From Leptospira sp. (GTDB taxonomy: Bacteria > Spirochaetota > Leptospiria > Leptospirales > Leptospiraceae), in assembly GCA_027533185.1 (NCBI GenBank), contig JAPZTS010000004.1:62001-126000 (forward strand): 64,000 bases of DNA, given 5' to 3'. Made by a program: the position numbers and the translations under genes. Position 1 is the first letter of the stretch; each line of letters begins with the position of its first letter. The notes beneath the pieces are model-generated. The model was not told the DNA's origin and did no database searches. It was given only the letters and a program-made list of their open reading frames with translations. Shown piece by piece: positions 63,897-64,000 of the stretch.

Positions 63897-64000
63897 TTAC
63901 CAGGTTAGCTTTTTGGAATCCTCAACAAACTGTGCAAGGCCCTTGTCTGTAAGTGGGTGCTTGAAAAGCATTTCGAACACTCCGTACGGAAGAGTTACAC
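63897..64000 (-). CDS. Transaldolase, C-terminal end (partial)
   Basis: The last about 33 residues on the minus strand read [20 protein letters not shown]... and end LTW. [12 protein letters not shown] is the C-terminal motif of small transaldolase / fructose-6-phosphate aldolase proteins. The 5' part lies beyond the window. Confidence 0.8.
   Translation of the reverse strand, partial: VTLPYGVFEMLFKHPLTDKGLAQFVEDSKKLTW

Overview
The window is ordinary, gene-dense chromosome from a spirochete of the genus Leptospira. This is inferred, not searched. The pointers are Leptospira-type proteins (a DUF1574 SGNH-like protein, a small Cys-rich secreted protein, a short SMC, many lipoproteins with loose lipoboxes), the dense SpoIIE/STAS, PilZ and cyclic-nucleotide signalling genes, a bactofilin plus M23 peptidase pair, and a low-to-moderate GC content. 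A saprophytic (L. biflexa-like) species is possible but cannot be shown from this sequence. About 65 protein genes and three tRNAs (Met, Leu, Phe) are supported. I saw no insertion sequence, prophage or CRISPR array.

Layout. 0-7 kb: a plus-strand run rimO-pgsA-trpD-yajC-(unknown membrane protein)-secD-secF. 7-11.2 kb: riboflavin genes ribD, ribE and ribBA with an antisense STAS anti-anti-sigma gene, then pdxH. 11.3-14.3 kb: a tightly overlapped minus-strand operon of aminotransferase, A24 prepilin peptidase, lipoprotein and secreted protein. 14.4-20.5 kb: a tandem-AAA/VWA protein, smpB, der, plsY and an unknown. 20.4-22.3 kb: an MAF/DUF115 protein. 22.4-25.2 kb: smc. 25.2-31.7 kb: Cys-rich protein, tRNA-Met, glnA with a well-resolved promoter, a PAS-GAF-SpoIIE phosphatase, a secreted helical protein and a two-component system. 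31.8-35.2 kb: class I aldolase, malQ and a DUF962 protein. 35.3-42.4 kb: an envelope/shape block on the minus strand (Zn-PLC-like protein, class A PBP, bactofilin, LysM-M23 peptidase, DUF900 hydrolase, AraC regulator). 42.4-46.6 kb: lysA-like gene, ispD, tandem-PilZ membrane protein and two cNMP-binding proteins. 46.7-52.5 kb: tRNA-Leu with a GC-rich structured island, lipoproteins, YidB-like, DUF2452, SPOR, coaE, lipoprotein hydrolase and tRNA-Phe. 52.7-57.9 kb: an MFS transporter coupled to a PilZ-patatin fusion, small unknowns and a 7TM-SpoIIE phosphatase. 57.9-64 kb: a radical SAM protein with an unusual Cys spacing, FecR lipoprotein, lipA, a pseudouridine synthase, a DUF1574 protein and the 3' end of a transaldolase.

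How the genes work together. Housekeeping sets are clear: protein export (yajC/secDF), riboflavin, phospholipid head (pgsA, plsY), ribosome rescue and assembly (smpB, der, rimO) and lipoate. Around them sits a rich signalling layer: one STAS protein, two SpoIIE-type phosphatases, three PilZ domains in two proteins, two cNMP-binding proteins and one HK/RR pair. The observations I rate highest are the PilZ-patatin fusion beside an MFS carrier, the AAA/VWA protein with a second AAA and a MIDAS site that both look degenerate, the CX8CX2C radical SAM protein, the SMC with no recognisable hinge, and the structured GC-rich island that repeats part of the tRNA-Leu 3' end.
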